Below, piece by piece: positions 8,064 through 16,111 of a stretch of DNA of 64,000 nt. The position numbers were made by a program, and so were the translations under genes. The notes under the pieces were generated by a model that saw nothing but the letters and a program-made list of their open reading frames with translations, made no database searches and was not told the DNA's origin. The DNA comes from Pedobacter riviphilus. Its GTDB lineage: Bacteria > Bacteroidota > Bacteroidia > Sphingobacteriales > Sphingobacteriaceae. Where the stretch lies: positions 2,170,001 to 2,234,000 of the forward strand of contig NZ_CP061171.1 of NCBI RefSeq assembly GCF_014692875.1, given 5' to 3'. Position 1 is the first letter of the stretch. Every line of letters starts with the position of its first letter.

Positions 8064-8071
8064 CAAAGGTA
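8064..8071 (-). promoter_or_regulatory. -7 promoter box for the candidate small RNA
   Basis: TACCTTTG on the minus strand matches TAnnTTTG exactly. About 20-25 bases further upstream there are only TTTA elements in place of the -33 TTTG, so the -33 match is weak. Confidence 0.45.
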
Positions 8072-8129
8072 TAAAATTTACGCGTGTTATAAATAAAGTG
8101 CCTTATTCTAATTATTATAAAGTTTTTAC

Positions 8130-8159
8130 AGCAATGCTTTTACCAGTTAAAGCATTGCT
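8130..8159. repeat. 11-bp inverted repeat upstream of the MBL-fold gene
   Basis: AGCAATGCTTT / AAAGCATTGCT, a perfect 11-bp stem with an 8-base loop, followed on the plus strand by ATTTTAA. It could be a weak terminator or a regulatory hairpin. No gene ends just before it. Confidence 0.55.
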
Positions 8160-8254
8160 ATTTTAACCCCAAGAAGTAATCCATACGTCATATATCTCAC
8201 TCCAGCTTCTTTTTTAAAATCATATTCCTACTTTGGTTTTATTAATTTTTAATA

Positions 8255-9349
8255 ATGATAGCTGTATACATTTTACTTTTTATCCTAATCGCGTTCTTCA
8301 TTATAACGAACCTCCCGGTTTTTGGCCGTTTGCCAAAGGGGTCAAGATTGGAAAAAATCCATCATTTAGCTAACTATCGTGATGGTGCATTACAAAATCA
8401 GTCGATAACGTTAATGCAGCCCGAAGGTATTAGCTTTTTTAAGGTTTTAAATGCATTTCTTTTTAAAAAACATCCTAATAGGGCTCCAGATAAATCACTT
8501 CCTTTTATTGCGCCTAACTTAAACGGAAAACCTAAAAGCGATGCTCCTGAAATTATCTGGTTTGGGCATTCTTCTTATTTAATCAAAGTTGATGGACTAA
8601 GGGTTTTAGTTGATCCGGTATTTAGCAAAACCCCATCTCCATTTTCATTTATTGGGAGTAAGGCTTTTTTAGGTACAGACGTTGTAAAAGCAGAAGAATT
8701 TAAAAATATCGATATCCTGATCATCACACACGATCATTATGATCACCTCGATTACCAGAGTATTTTAAAAATCGCGCCTGAAGTTAAGACTATTGTTACC
8801 TCGCAAGGGGTTGGTGAACATCTGGAAAGATGGGGAATTAATAGCGGGAAGATCAACGAATTAGGCTGGGACGAATCAGTTGATTTATTTAATAACCTGA
8901 GAATCACAGCTGTTCCGGCGAGACATTTTACCGGACGAAAATTTAAACGGAATCAAACCCTTTGGTCGGCCTTTGTATTGAAAACTGAAAATTACCAATT
9001 GTTTTTGGGAGGCGATTCTGGTTATGATGCGCACTTCGCCAAAATAGGTGAGGCGTTTGGCCCTTTCGATTTAGCCTTGCTCGAATGTGGACAGTACAAT
9101 GCCTATTGGCCTTACATCCATATGTTTCCCGAAGAAACGGTGCAGGCCGCAATCGATTTAAAAGCAAAAATTCTGATGCCGGTACATTGGGGCAAATTTA
9201 GCTTAGCCATGCACCCCTGGAATGAGCCAGTAAAAAGGGCAGTTTTAGCTGCAGCAGAAAAGCAGCTTCCTTTGGTTACGCCAAAATTGGGTGAAACAAT
9301 AATTTTAAACGAATATTTACCAACAAAAAACTGGTGGCTTGAAGAATAA
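8255..9349 (+). CDS. Membrane-anchored MBL-fold metal-dependent hydrolase (UlaG/NAPE-PLD-like)
   Basis: 364 residues. One N-terminal membrane helix (residues 2-21) is followed by a metallo-beta-lactamase fold. The dinuclear metal motif HDHYDHLD lies near residues 159-166, with further ligands in PARHFTG (about 222), GGDSGYD (about 252) and MPVHWGKF (about 308). This pattern (IWFGHSSYLIKVDG, then THDHYDHLD) is that of the UlaG/YcbX-type lactonases and NAPE-PLD-like phosphodiesterases. Substrate cannot be told from sequence. It is followed by two small genes and miaA on the same strand. Confidence 0.82.
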   Translation: MIAVYILLFILIAFFIITNLPVFGRLPKGSRLEKIHHLANYRDGALQNQSITLMQPEGISFFKVLNAFLFKKHPNRAPDKSLPFIAPNLNGKPKSDAPEIIWFGHSSYLIKVDGLRVLVDPVFSKTPSPFSFIGSKAFLGTDVVKAEEFKNIDILIITHDHYDHLDYQSILKIAPEVKTIVTSQGVGEHLERWGINSGKINELGWDESVDLFNNLRITAVPARHFTGRKFKRNQTLWSAFVLKTENYQLFLGGDSGYDAHFAKIGEAFGPFDLALLECGQYNAYWPYIHMFPEETVQAAIDLKAKILMPVHWGKFSLAMHPWNEPVKRAVLAAAEKQLPLVTPKLGETIILNEYLPTKNWWLEE

Positions 9350-9401
9350 AAACTAAACAATAATTGTAGTATGGTGTTTAATTCTAAAATCAAATACAAT
9401 T

Positions 9402-9764
9402 ATGAAAACTGATCTTGTTGAAATTTTTCAGACCATTAGAGCTGGATTACAGCCCTACGCCAGCCGTGGATATACGGTACACGAAAATTCGGAGAATGGC
9501 TATGATCTTTATAGTGAAAAAAACATTGAATTAAACGGCGAAAAAGTGACTGAACGCTTTTTTACTGGCGTTTATATTAATGGGGATACCGTAGAAGTTA
9601 AAATCAATACAGACGAATTTTCTACAACAAATCATAATTTAAATGATTTTGGCAAAAATAAAGCAGGCTTGAAAATCGCAGTACTTGATGATCCCAAATT
9701 AAAAGAAATAGAAACTTTGATAGAAATTATCCATACTAACTTTAAAGAAAAAGAATGGATTTAA
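9402..9764 (+). CDS. Conserved hypothetical protein, 120 residues
   Basis: I do not recognise a family. The protein is acidic, has no signal peptide, membrane helix or Cys, and alternates predicted beta strands (RFFTGVYINGDTVEVKI) with a C-terminal helix (KLKEIETLIEIIHTNF). It begins with a clear ATG 52 bases after the MBL-fold gene and is followed 56 bases later by the gene coupled to miaA, so it may be part of the same transcript. Soluble cytoplasmic protein; function unknown. Confidence 0.65.
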   Translation: MKTDLVEIFQTIRAGLQPYASRGYTVHENSENGYDLYSEKNIELNGEKVTERFFTGVYINGDTVEVKINTDEFSTTNHNLNDFGKNKAGLKIAVLDDPKLKEIETLIEIIHTNFKEKEWI

Positions 9765-9820
9765 CAATCTGATGGTTAAATTTGCAGCAGATAATTTATT
9801 CTGAATAACCCCTCTGCTGA

Positions 9821-10603
9821 TTGAACAATTTAATTTCTGACTGTAACTGGCATCATCAATTAAGTTTAGCGCTCGCTAATAACAAAATTGGTTATGCTTT
9901 TTTTATAGAAGATGAATTTCGGTTATTACGGATCGAACATCAATTGATCATTCACCTGGTAAGTTTAAAAAATAAATTTACTCCACGAGATCTCATTGGG
10001 TTACAAGAAAAATATCGTCAGGAAGGCATTAAACTCATTCATCTTTGGGAAGATCTGTGGCAATCAAAACCAGATCAGGTTTTAGCGAGAATAAAATCTT
10101 TGCTTGGCAAAAATATCCGTATTCACGGTAGAAAAACCAAAGTATTAAAAATTACTAAACCAGTTTCTGATTCTTTTTTAACTGAAAATCACTTACAGGG
10201 ATCAGTAAGTAGCCGTTATAAAATTGGTTTATTTGAAAAAGATGAGCTCGTGGCTGTTGCTACTTTTTCGGCATTACGAAAAATGAACCATACCGAAAAT
10301 TATAAATCGGCAGAATTGATCAGGTTTGCGGTTAAAGCAGGTTATTCCATTACAGGAGGATTAAGTAAACTAATTTCCTTTTTCGCTGAAACCTATAAAC
10401 CTAATGACCTAATGACTTACGCAGATCGTGACTGGTCGACAGGAGCGGCCTATATCAAATTAGGTTTTAAACAGACTGCAGTTTTAGAACCTCAGGTTTA
10501 CGTGCTGGATGAAAATCTAAATCGTCAGTTAAAAAAAGAACAGCTGATTTTAGCACAGGAGATGTTTAATACGGGAAGTTTAAAATTTATTCTCAAATTT
10601 TAA
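9821..10603 (+). CDS. Conserved hypothetical protein with GNAT-like C-terminal half, coupled to miaA
   Basis: 260 residues from TTG 9821; a stop codon lies directly before it and no ATG occurs nearby, so TTG is the likely start. The N-terminal part has a segment GIKLIHLWEDLW like the core of Vsr-type and phage endonuclease-like proteins (a gXXlihlWED motif). The second half (NHLQGSVSSRYKIGLF, ELIRFAVKAGYSITGGLSKLI, YADRDWSTGAAYIKLGF) looks like an acyltransferase-type fold seen in phage-related hypothetical proteins. The TAA stop overlaps the miaA ATG by one base, so translation is probably coupled. Function unknown; a nucleic-acid-related role is a guess based on motif resemblance. Confidence 0.6.
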   Translation: MNNLISDCNWHHQLSLALANNKIGYAFFIEDEFRLLRIEHQLIIHLVSLKNKFTPRDLIGLQEKYRQEGIKLIHLWEDLWQSKPDQVLARIKSLLGKNIRIHGRKTKVLKITKPVSDSFLTENHLQGSVSSRYKIGLFEKDELVAVATFSALRKMNHTENYKSAELIRFAVKAGYSITGGLSKLISFFAETYKPNDLMTYADRDWSTGAAYIKLGFKQTAVLEPQVYVLDENLNRQLKKEQLILAQEMFNTGSLKFILKF

Positions 10604-11532
10604 TGGATCAGCATAACCTCATCATCATTTTAGGGGCAACCGCCGCTGGCAAAACCAAGCTAGCCGTAAGTATAGCCGATGCCTTAAATGGCGAAATTAT
10701 TAGTGCCGATAGCCGTCAGATATTTAAACGAATGAATATTGGTACCGGTAAAGATTTGGAAGAATATCATATTAACGGAAGAAAAATCCCTCACCATTTA
10801 ATTGATATTTTAGAACCTGGTGAACGCTATCATGTAGATGCTTTTAAAAATGACTTCTATCAAGCCTTTGAATCTATCACGCAAAAAAACAAAATACCTA
10901 TCCTTTGTGGTGGAACAGGGATGTATATCCACAGCCTTTTGCAAAATCAAACTTTAACCGCTGTTCCTGTAAATCAACCATTAAGAGATCAGCTCAATCC
11001 ATTGTCGAAAGAAGAGTTGATTTTAAAACTACAGCATCATAAAAACCAAAACATTGATCATGTTGATCTTTCCTCCAAAAAGAGATTAATCCGTGCACTA
11101 GAAGTAGCAGATTATTTAAACCATAATACCCTCGAAGCTGTTGAGCGACCAGAAATTAAACCGATTATTTTTGGATTGAAGAATGAAGTAGAAGTAACCA
11201 GAGCTAAAATTCTAACAAGACTAAACGAAAGATTCAATGCAGGTTTAATAGAGGAGGTAGAACAATTAATTAAAGAAGGTATTAGCAAAGAAATGTTGGT
11301 TTTCTATGGACTGGAGTATAAATTCATTGTTAATTACCTGGATGGATTATTGACTTTTGAAGAATTAAAGCTAAGACTGGGTATCGCCATTTGCCAATAT
11401 GCCAAACGACAAAATACTTTTTTCAGGAAAATGGAAAAGGACCATATCGAGATTATTTGGCTCGATGCATCAGCACCTTCAAACCTACTAAAACAGTTGA
11501 TAATTGAAAAAGTTTTAGTTAGCGGAAATTAA
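10603..11532 (+). CDS. miaA: tRNA dimethylallyltransferase
   Basis: 309 residues, full length. P-loop GATAAGKT (residues 10-17), the DSRQIF motif, GTGKDLEEY, and PILCGGTGMYIHSLL are signature segments of MiaA. It transfers a dimethylallyl group to the N6 of A37 in tRNAs reading UNN codons; MiaB methylthiolation usually follows. It overlaps the preceding gene by one base (TAATG), which ties its expression to that gene. The second-domain segment YGLEYKFIVNYLDG is present, so the protein looks active. Confidence 0.96.
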   Translation: MDQHNLIIILGATAAGKTKLAVSIADALNGEIISADSRQIFKRMNIGTGKDLEEYHINGRKIPHHLIDILEPGERYHVDAFKNDFYQAFESITQKNKIPILCGGTGMYIHSLLQNQTLTAVPVNQPLRDQLNPLSKEELILKLQHHKNQNIDHVDLSSKKRLIRALEVADYLNHNTLEAVERPEIKPIIFGLKNEVEVTRAKILTRLNERFNAGLIEEVEQLIKEGISKEMLVFYGLEYKFIVNYLDGLLTFEELKLRLGIAICQYAKRQNTFFRKMEKDHIEIIWLDASAPSNLLKQLIIEKVLVSGN

Positions 11533-11590
11533 CTTTTATTGGTCATCTTAGTGTTGCTTTATGGCCTAAATAGTATCAAAAATGCCCTTT

Positions 11591-11606
11591 TGGCACAACC
11601 TTTGTA
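11591..11606 (+). promoter_or_regulatory. Sigma-54-type promoter of the outer membrane protein gene
   Basis: TGGCACaacctTTGTA has GG at 11592-11593 and G at 11604, exactly the 12-base GG-to-GC spacing of the RpoN consensus TGGCAC-N5-TTGCA. The only core deviation is GT for GC. It lies 45 bases before the start codon at 11651. Confidence 0.5.
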
Positions 11607-11650
11607 TTTGTTGAAGCATATTAATTTAACTCAAAAACAATATCTTAAGC

Positions 11651-12169
11651 ATGAAAACAATTACAAAAATCATTGCTACTTCAGCAGCTGTCGTGGCTTT
11701 ATTCTTTAGTACAAATGCTAACGCGCAATCTTCTCAAAAATTAGGAATAGGAATAATAGGTGGTATCCCTACCAGTGATGCATATGGTGTAGCCCTTGGT
11801 GCCGATTTACGTTATCAATTTGATATTGATAAACAATTATCAATTCCAGTAACTGCTGGTTATACCCGTTTCTTAGGTAAAGAAATTGGTAATACCGGTG
11901 TTGATTTTCCTGATTTTGGATATATCCCTGTAAAAGCTGGTGTTAAGTATTTTTTTAATGAATCTGGTTCTGGTTTCTATGGTTTAGCAGAGTTAGGTGC
12001 TGGTTTCGGTACAAACGAAGGTAGCGGAACATCATTTGTGTATTCACCAGCTCTAGGTTATGCATGGAGTAACGGTTTAGATTTAGGTGTAAAATACGAA
12101 GGCTTAGCTAGAGATGGTGGTAGCACAGGTTATGTAGGTTTGCGTTTAGCATATGGATTTAGCTTATAA
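11651..12169 (+). CDS. Small outer membrane beta-barrel protein
   Basis: 172 residues. Signal peptide (Lys-start, hydrophobic helix, cleavage near NANA-Q, residue 26), then alternating strands rich in Gly and aromatic residues, ending in LRLAYGFSL with the terminal aromatic/hydrophobic pattern of porin-like barrels. Predicted 8 strands. The next gene encodes a paralogue with the same MKTITK start and VKYEG repeat motif. Preceded by a sigma-54-like promoter and followed by a strong terminator, so it is a single-gene transcript. Function unknown. Confidence 0.75.
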   Translation: MKTITKIIATSAAVVALFFSTNANAQSSQKLGIGIIGGIPTSDAYGVALGADLRYQFDIDKQLSIPVTAGYTRFLGKEIGNTGVDFPDFGYIPVKAGVKYFFNESGSGFYGLAELGAGFGTNEGSGTSFVYSPALGYAWSNGLDLGVKYEGLARDGGSTGYVGLRLAYGFSL

Positions 12170-12191
12170 ACTTAAACCGCAGATCATATTG

Positions 12192-12220
12192 AAAGCCCCG
12201 ACTTTGGTCGGGGCTTTTTT
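12192..12220 (+). terminator. Terminator of the first small barrel gene
   Basis: AAAGCCCCGAC-TTTG-GTCGGGGCTTT, an 11-bp stem running into a T-run of six. Confidence 0.95.
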
Positions 12221-12321
12221 ATTTCATAATATTCTGAAAAAAATGAAAATTTAAAAATCCATAACAGATATTTTAACGTAAATACACTAAACCCTTAATT
12301 GATAACTTAAAATATCTAAGA

Positions 12322-12873
12322 ATGAAAACAATTACTAAACTTTTTGCAACAACATTAACGGCCTTTGCAATTTTAACCTCAACGAATTTAAAGGCCCAAA
12401 CAATGGGAGCCACCGAATCTACGACAAGAGAAAGTGGAATGGCATTTAAAATTGGTGCAGGCGTAAATTATGGGATATTTCCAGATAGATCTGAAATGGA
12501 TTACGGTTATGGTGCAGATGTAAAACTTCAGTATGATTTAAGTCCGTTTGTAGCAGTAACAGCTTCTGGTGGTTATACCCGCTTAAAATGGAAAGGTAGC
12601 CCACTTAAATTCGAATTTATCCCTTTATTAGGCGGTGTTAGGGTATTCCCGATTGAAAGAATGTACCTGGCTACTGAGCTTGGCTCAGGTTTGGCCATTA
12701 AAGAGGGGGCCAATATGAACTTTATCTATACCGGTGGTTTAGGTTACGAGTGGAAAAATGGTCTTGATCTTGGTGTGAAATACGAAGGTTATGTAAACAA
12801 TAGTGCTTCCGATCTTTACTTCATGAAAACCGGGCAATTTAACCTGAGATTAGCTTATAATTTTAAATTATAA
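12322..12873 (+). CDS. Small outer membrane beta-barrel protein, paralogue
   Basis: 183 residues. Signal peptide with likely cleavage after LKAQ (residue 26), a short Thr/Ser-rich linker, then an 8-strand barrel pattern. Motifs shared with the preceding protein are the MKTITK start, GYTR, GLGYEWKNGLDLGVKYEG versus ALGYAWSNGLDLGVKYEG, and a terminal FNLRLAYNFKL. The pair is therefore a tandem duplication with clear divergence. It lacks the sigma-54-like promoter found in front of its neighbour, which suggests separate regulation. Confidence 0.75.
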   Translation: MKTITKLFATTLTAFAILTSTNLKAQTMGATESTTRESGMAFKIGAGVNYGIFPDRSEMDYGYGADVKLQYDLSPFVAVTASGGYTRLKWKGSPLKFEFIPLLGGVRVFPIERMYLATELGSGLAIKEGANMNFIYTGGLGYEWKNGLDLGVKYEGYVNNSASDLYFMKTGQFNLRLAYNFKL

Positions 12874-12892
12874 TTAAAACATCATATAATTT

Positions 12893-12921
12893 AAAGTCCC
12901 GATGAAAATCGGGACTTTTTT
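12893..12921 (+). terminator. Terminator of the second small barrel gene
   Basis: AAAGTCCCGAT-GAAA-ATCGGGACTTT, an 11-bp stem with GAAA tetraloop and T-run. Confidence 0.95.
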
Positions 12922-12968
12922 ATTTATTTACCATTTTAATTACTATTTTGAGCCGAAAACCAAATACA

Positions 12969-13499
12969 ATGAAAAGAATATTCGGATTAGCAATACTTAC
13001 CGCATTAATGGCCTGCAACCAGGCTGATAAAAAATCTACAGAAACTAACGATTCAACAAAAACCGATTCAGCATCGGTGAAAAATGAGATTTCTATAAAA
13101 GACAAGCAGAAATCGGAAATCTTTAATCAATATGTAGATTTAAAAAATGCACTGGTAAAATCAGATTCAGCAAGTGCACAAAAATCTGCAGCACAGTTAC
13201 AAACGAGTTTAGCTGCTTATAAAGGTTGTGAGCCTACTGCAGCTGTTGCTGGCAAAATTGCTGCAAGCAATATTCTCGTTTCGCAAAGAAAAGATTTCAC
13301 GGTTTTAAGTGCCGATTTGATCGCTTTACTTAAAAATGCTGAAATAGAAAAAGGCACAATTTATGTTCAGCATTGCCCGATGGCTAACAAAGGAGATGGA
13401 GGTGACTGGTTATCAACCGAAAAGGAAATTAAAAACCCTTATTACGGCAAAGAAATGTTAACCTGTGGCAGAGTTGCCGAAGAAATCAAAGCAAAATAA
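12969..13499 (+). CDS. DUF3347 lipoprotein, probable metal-binding
   Basis: 176 residues from ATG 12969; a longer frame from a TTG at 12948 would put charged residues before the signal peptide and is less likely. The lipobox LMAC (C16) is followed by a Ser/Thr/Asp linker and a helical domain ending in YVQHCPMANKGDGGDW..NPYYGKEMLTCG. This is the conserved C-terminal signature of DUF3347 (PF11827), with an HCPM motif and a second Cys that resemble soft-metal ligands. The domain is often found with Cu/Ag efflux systems (CusB fusions). No efflux gene is nearby, so a periplasmic or surface metal-handling role is only a family-based inference. Confidence 0.72.
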   Translation: MKRIFGLAILTALMACNQADKKSTETNDSTKTDSASVKNEISIKDKQKSEIFNQYVDLKNALVKSDSASAQKSAAQLQTSLAAYKGCEPTAAVAGKIAASNILVSQRKDFTVLSADLIALLKNAEIEKGTIYVQHCPMANKGDGGDWLSTEKEIKNPYYGKEMLTCGRVAEEIKAK

Positions 13500-13632
13500 G
13501 ATTTCAGATCCTGTTTAATTAAGCATGATTGTTACGTCATTTTGACTAATTATTCATATTAATTTAACAGATTTGTTATGCATGTATATTAATTTTATAT
13601 AATTTAGAAAGCTATAAACACAATACAATAAT

Positions 13633-14922
13633 ATGTCAGATATTGCAGAGATAAAAGTTGATGGTAAGACAGTTGAATTGCCAGTAATTACAGGAACAGA
13701 GGATGAAAAGGCCATTGATATTTCGAAATTAAGAGATCTTACGGGCTTCATAACTTTAGATACTGGTTTTAAAAATACTGGTTCTACAAAAAGCAAGATC
13801 ACTTTTTTAGATGGTGAAAAAGGCATTTTAAAATATAGGGGATATTCTATTGAAGAGCTTGCCGCAAAATCGAGTTTTTTAGAAGTGATTTATCTGATTA
13901 TTTATGGTGATCTTCCAACGCAGGCTCAGTTAGAAGGGTTACAGGCAGAAATCAGCAAACATACACTCATCCATGAGGATATGAAGAAATTTTTTGATGG
14001 TTACCCATCAAGATCTCACCCAATGGGTCAATTGGGCTCCTTGATCTTCTCATTATCTACATTCTATCCTGAGTGCTTAAAACCAAATCAAACCGCAGAA
14101 GAACAAAATTTAACCATTATCAAACTTTTGGCTAAATTCCCAACCATTGTTTCTTTTGTTTATAAAAAATCATTAGGCCACCCACTTATTTATCCAAAAA
14201 ATAAGTACGATTATGTTACCAATTTCCTTTGGATGACATTTGGGCAACGCACCGAAGATTATGATGTAAACCCGATTGTTGTTAATGCCATGAATAAATT
14301 GCTAATTCTGCATGCAGATCATGAGCAAAACTGTTCGGCATCTACAGTGCGTATAGTAGGTTCATCTGATTGTAATTTATATGCTTCAATTGCTGCTGGT
14401 ATTGCTGCACTTTGGGGTCCACTACATGGTGGTGCTAACCAGGCTGTGATCGATATGTTAGAATTGATTAAAGCTGATGGCGGTGATACAGAGAAGTGGA
14501 TTGCAAAAGCGAAAGACAAAAACGATCCATTCCGTATGATGGGCTTTGGACACAGGGTTTATAAAAACTTCGATCCAAGAGCTAAAATTATTAAAAAAGC
14601 TTGTGATGATATCTTAGAAAACTTAGGCATTGATGATCCGATTTTAGAAATTGCTAAAAAATTAGAAGAGGCTGCTTTAACTGATCAATACTTCATCGAC
14701 CGTAAGTTATATCCAAATGTAGATTTCTATTCAGGTATTATTTACCGCGCATTAGGCTTCCCATCGGAAATGTTTACCGTTCTGTTTGCTTTAGGCCGTT
14801 TACCAGGATGGATTGCACAGTGGAAAGAGATGCACGAAAACAAAGAACCGATAGGTCGTCCACGTCAGATTTATGTTGGCGAAACCGACAGAGAATTTGT
14901 TGAACTTAAGGATAGAAAATAA
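13633..14922 (+). CDS. gltA: Citrate synthase
   Basis: 429 residues, type II bacterial length. The catalytic His residues lie in LHADHEQNCSAS (about residue 228) and MGFGHRVYKNFDPRA (about 307), oxaloacetate/CoA binding residues in GPLHGGANQ (about 263), and catalytic Asp in NVDFYSG (about 363). It condenses oxaloacetate and acetyl-CoA to citrate, the entry step of the TCA cycle. The N-terminal beta domain typical of hexameric Gram-negative enzymes is present. Single-gene unit with a terminator shared with the convergent DUF3667 gene. Confidence 0.97.
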   Translation: MSDIAEIKVDGKTVELPVITGTEDEKAIDISKLRDLTGFITLDTGFKNTGSTKSKITFLDGEKGILKYRGYSIEELAAKSSFLEVIYLIIYGDLPTQAQLEGLQAEISKHTLIHEDMKKFFDGYPSRSHPMGQLGSLIFSLSTFYPECLKPNQTAEEQNLTIIKLLAKFPTIVSFVYKKSLGHPLIYPKNKYDYVTNFLWMTFGQRTEDYDVNPIVVNAMNKLLILHADHEQNCSASTVRIVGSSDCNLYASIAAGIAALWGPLHGGANQAVIDMLELIKADGGDTEKWIAKAKDKNDPFRMMGFGHRVYKNFDPRAKIIKKACDDILENLGIDDPILEIAKKLEEAALTDQYFIDRKLYPNVDFYSGIIYRALGFPSEMFTVLFALGRLPGWIAQWKEMHENKEPIGRPRQIYVGETDREFVELKDRK

Positions 14923-14930
14923 TCTAAATA

Positions 14931-14968
14931 AAAAATCCCTTAATTTAATAATTAAGGGATTTTTTTTG
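14931..14968. terminator. Bidirectional terminator between citrate synthase and DUF3667 genes
   Basis: AATCCCTTAATT-TAAT-AATTAAGGGATT, a perfect 12-bp stem with A-run before and T-run after it, so it can stop transcription from both sides. Confidence 0.92.
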
Positions 14969-14981
14969 TGCTCTTCTTTAT

Positions 14982-16097
14982 TTAAACGGCTATGTAGTAG
15001 ATTAGATTCATCATAACAGCTTCGGTGATGAAAAGTGATACCGCGTAAAGTATAAAAATCATAAACATTTTGCCGATAACTTTTTCCCTTTGGTAAAAGA
15101 TCTTAAGTGCATTAAACATGTACCAACAGATCCAGGCAATAACTGCAAGTGAAATAATATTCTTCATTATGCCTTTGCCACCAAAAATATATTTTACCAG
15201 CGGCTGTGTAAAAATTTGCACCACAAAATAAGCTGTCATACCGTGAATAGTAAAAATCAGGTGATCTAGATAATAAATATGATTTTTCCTAAAATTCCAC
15301 ATAATAAACAAAGCCAGTAAAGGCATCAGTAAAAAATACTGTTTGGGTCTGTTATGCTCTAAAGTATCCTGTATTACTTCTGATTTTTCTCCAATTGTAA
15401 TCGAACGCTTCTTAACCAATCTTTCGTACCAGCTGTCTTTTTCGGTTATTGGTAGTGTCTTTTGTCTTGCCAGGTAAGCTTCATAGGTACTATCATTTCT
15501 ATTGTTATGGATCTTACTAAATCCATCAATGATATCAGTTAACGAATCGGAGCTTTTCGCTTTATTCATTTTCTTTAAATCTGCCAAAACTATACGCTGC
15601 TCATTAAAGCTTAGATTTTTAAACTCCTCCTTATCCATCTCTTCTTCAAAACCTTTTTTAGCTTTATTCAGTATATTTGGTGCCTTATCCGCTATCCCAA
15701 TTTTATTTAAAACATTTTGCGCACTGTCTAGTGCTGCTTTCTGTTCAACTTTCGAAACCGCATGCTCTTTTTTCTTTGATTTATGTTCAGGAGAATAAGC
15801 CACTAAAAAATAAACAATGGAAACAAAGATGTACATGCTTACCGGATTAATGTACCTGGCTCTTTTACCAGCTAAATAATCGAGTGTAACTTTTCCGGGC
15901 TTTGTTAAAAGAGGAGTGAGGGTTTGAAAGAATTTATTGTCGAAATGAAAGTAATGTGCAATACTGTGACTGATAAAAGCCCAGAAACTTTCTTTTAATT
16001 CTAAATTTGGCTGACCGCAATCGCTACAATAATGTTTCTCAACATGAGCGCCACAGTTTAAACAATTGTGTTCTTTTCTATACTTACCGGCTGACAT
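14982..16097 (-). CDS. DUF3667 membrane protein with N-terminal zinc ribbon
   Basis: 371 residues. The N-terminus has a zinc ribbon C-x2-C-x8-C-x2-C (CLNCG..HYCSDCGQP, residues 11-27). A conserved block follows (FDNKFFQTLTPLLTKPGKVTLDYLAGKRARYINPVSMYIFVS, split here by domain: ..GKRARYINPV..), typical of DUF3667. Then come a charged, helical extramembrane region (about residues 120-230) and four or so membrane helices to the C-terminus. Cytoplasmic membrane protein of unknown function. It sits 14 bases downstream of the NupG-like transporter on the same strand, so the two probably share a transcript. Confidence 0.85.
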   Translation of the reverse strand: MSAGKYRKEHNCLNCGAHVEKHYCSDCGQPNLELKESFWAFISHSIAHYFHFDNKFFQTLTPLLTKPGKVTLDYLAGKRARYINPVSMYIFVSIVYFLVAYSPEHKSKKKEHAVSKVEQKAALDSAQNVLNKIGIADKAPNILNKAKKGFEEEMDKEEFKNLSFNEQRIVLADLKKMNKAKSSDSLTDIIDGFSKIHNNRNDSTYEAYLARQKTLPITEKDSWYERLVKKRSITIGEKSEVIQDTLEHNRPKQYFLLMPLLALFIMWNFRKNHIYYLDHLIFTIHGMTAYFVVQIFTQPLVKYIFGGKGIMKNIISLAVIAWICWYMFNALKIFYQREKVIGKMFMIFILYAVSLFITEAVMMNLIYYIAV

Positions 16098-16111
16098 GGG
16101 ATAAATGGAAA

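Larger units (their letters stand above)
7704..8254. other. Long intergenic region (551 bases)
   Basis: No protein-coding frame is convincing here. From left to right it holds the lacI promoter/operator (7748-7767), an imperfect palindrome with arms near 7827 and 7889 (CTTAAGGGCTA / TAGCCCCTTAA), a candidate minus-strand small RNA (7966-8058) with its own promoter box, and an 11-bp hairpin at 8130-8159. The last 95 bases before the MBL-fold gene show nothing specific. Confidence 0.6.
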
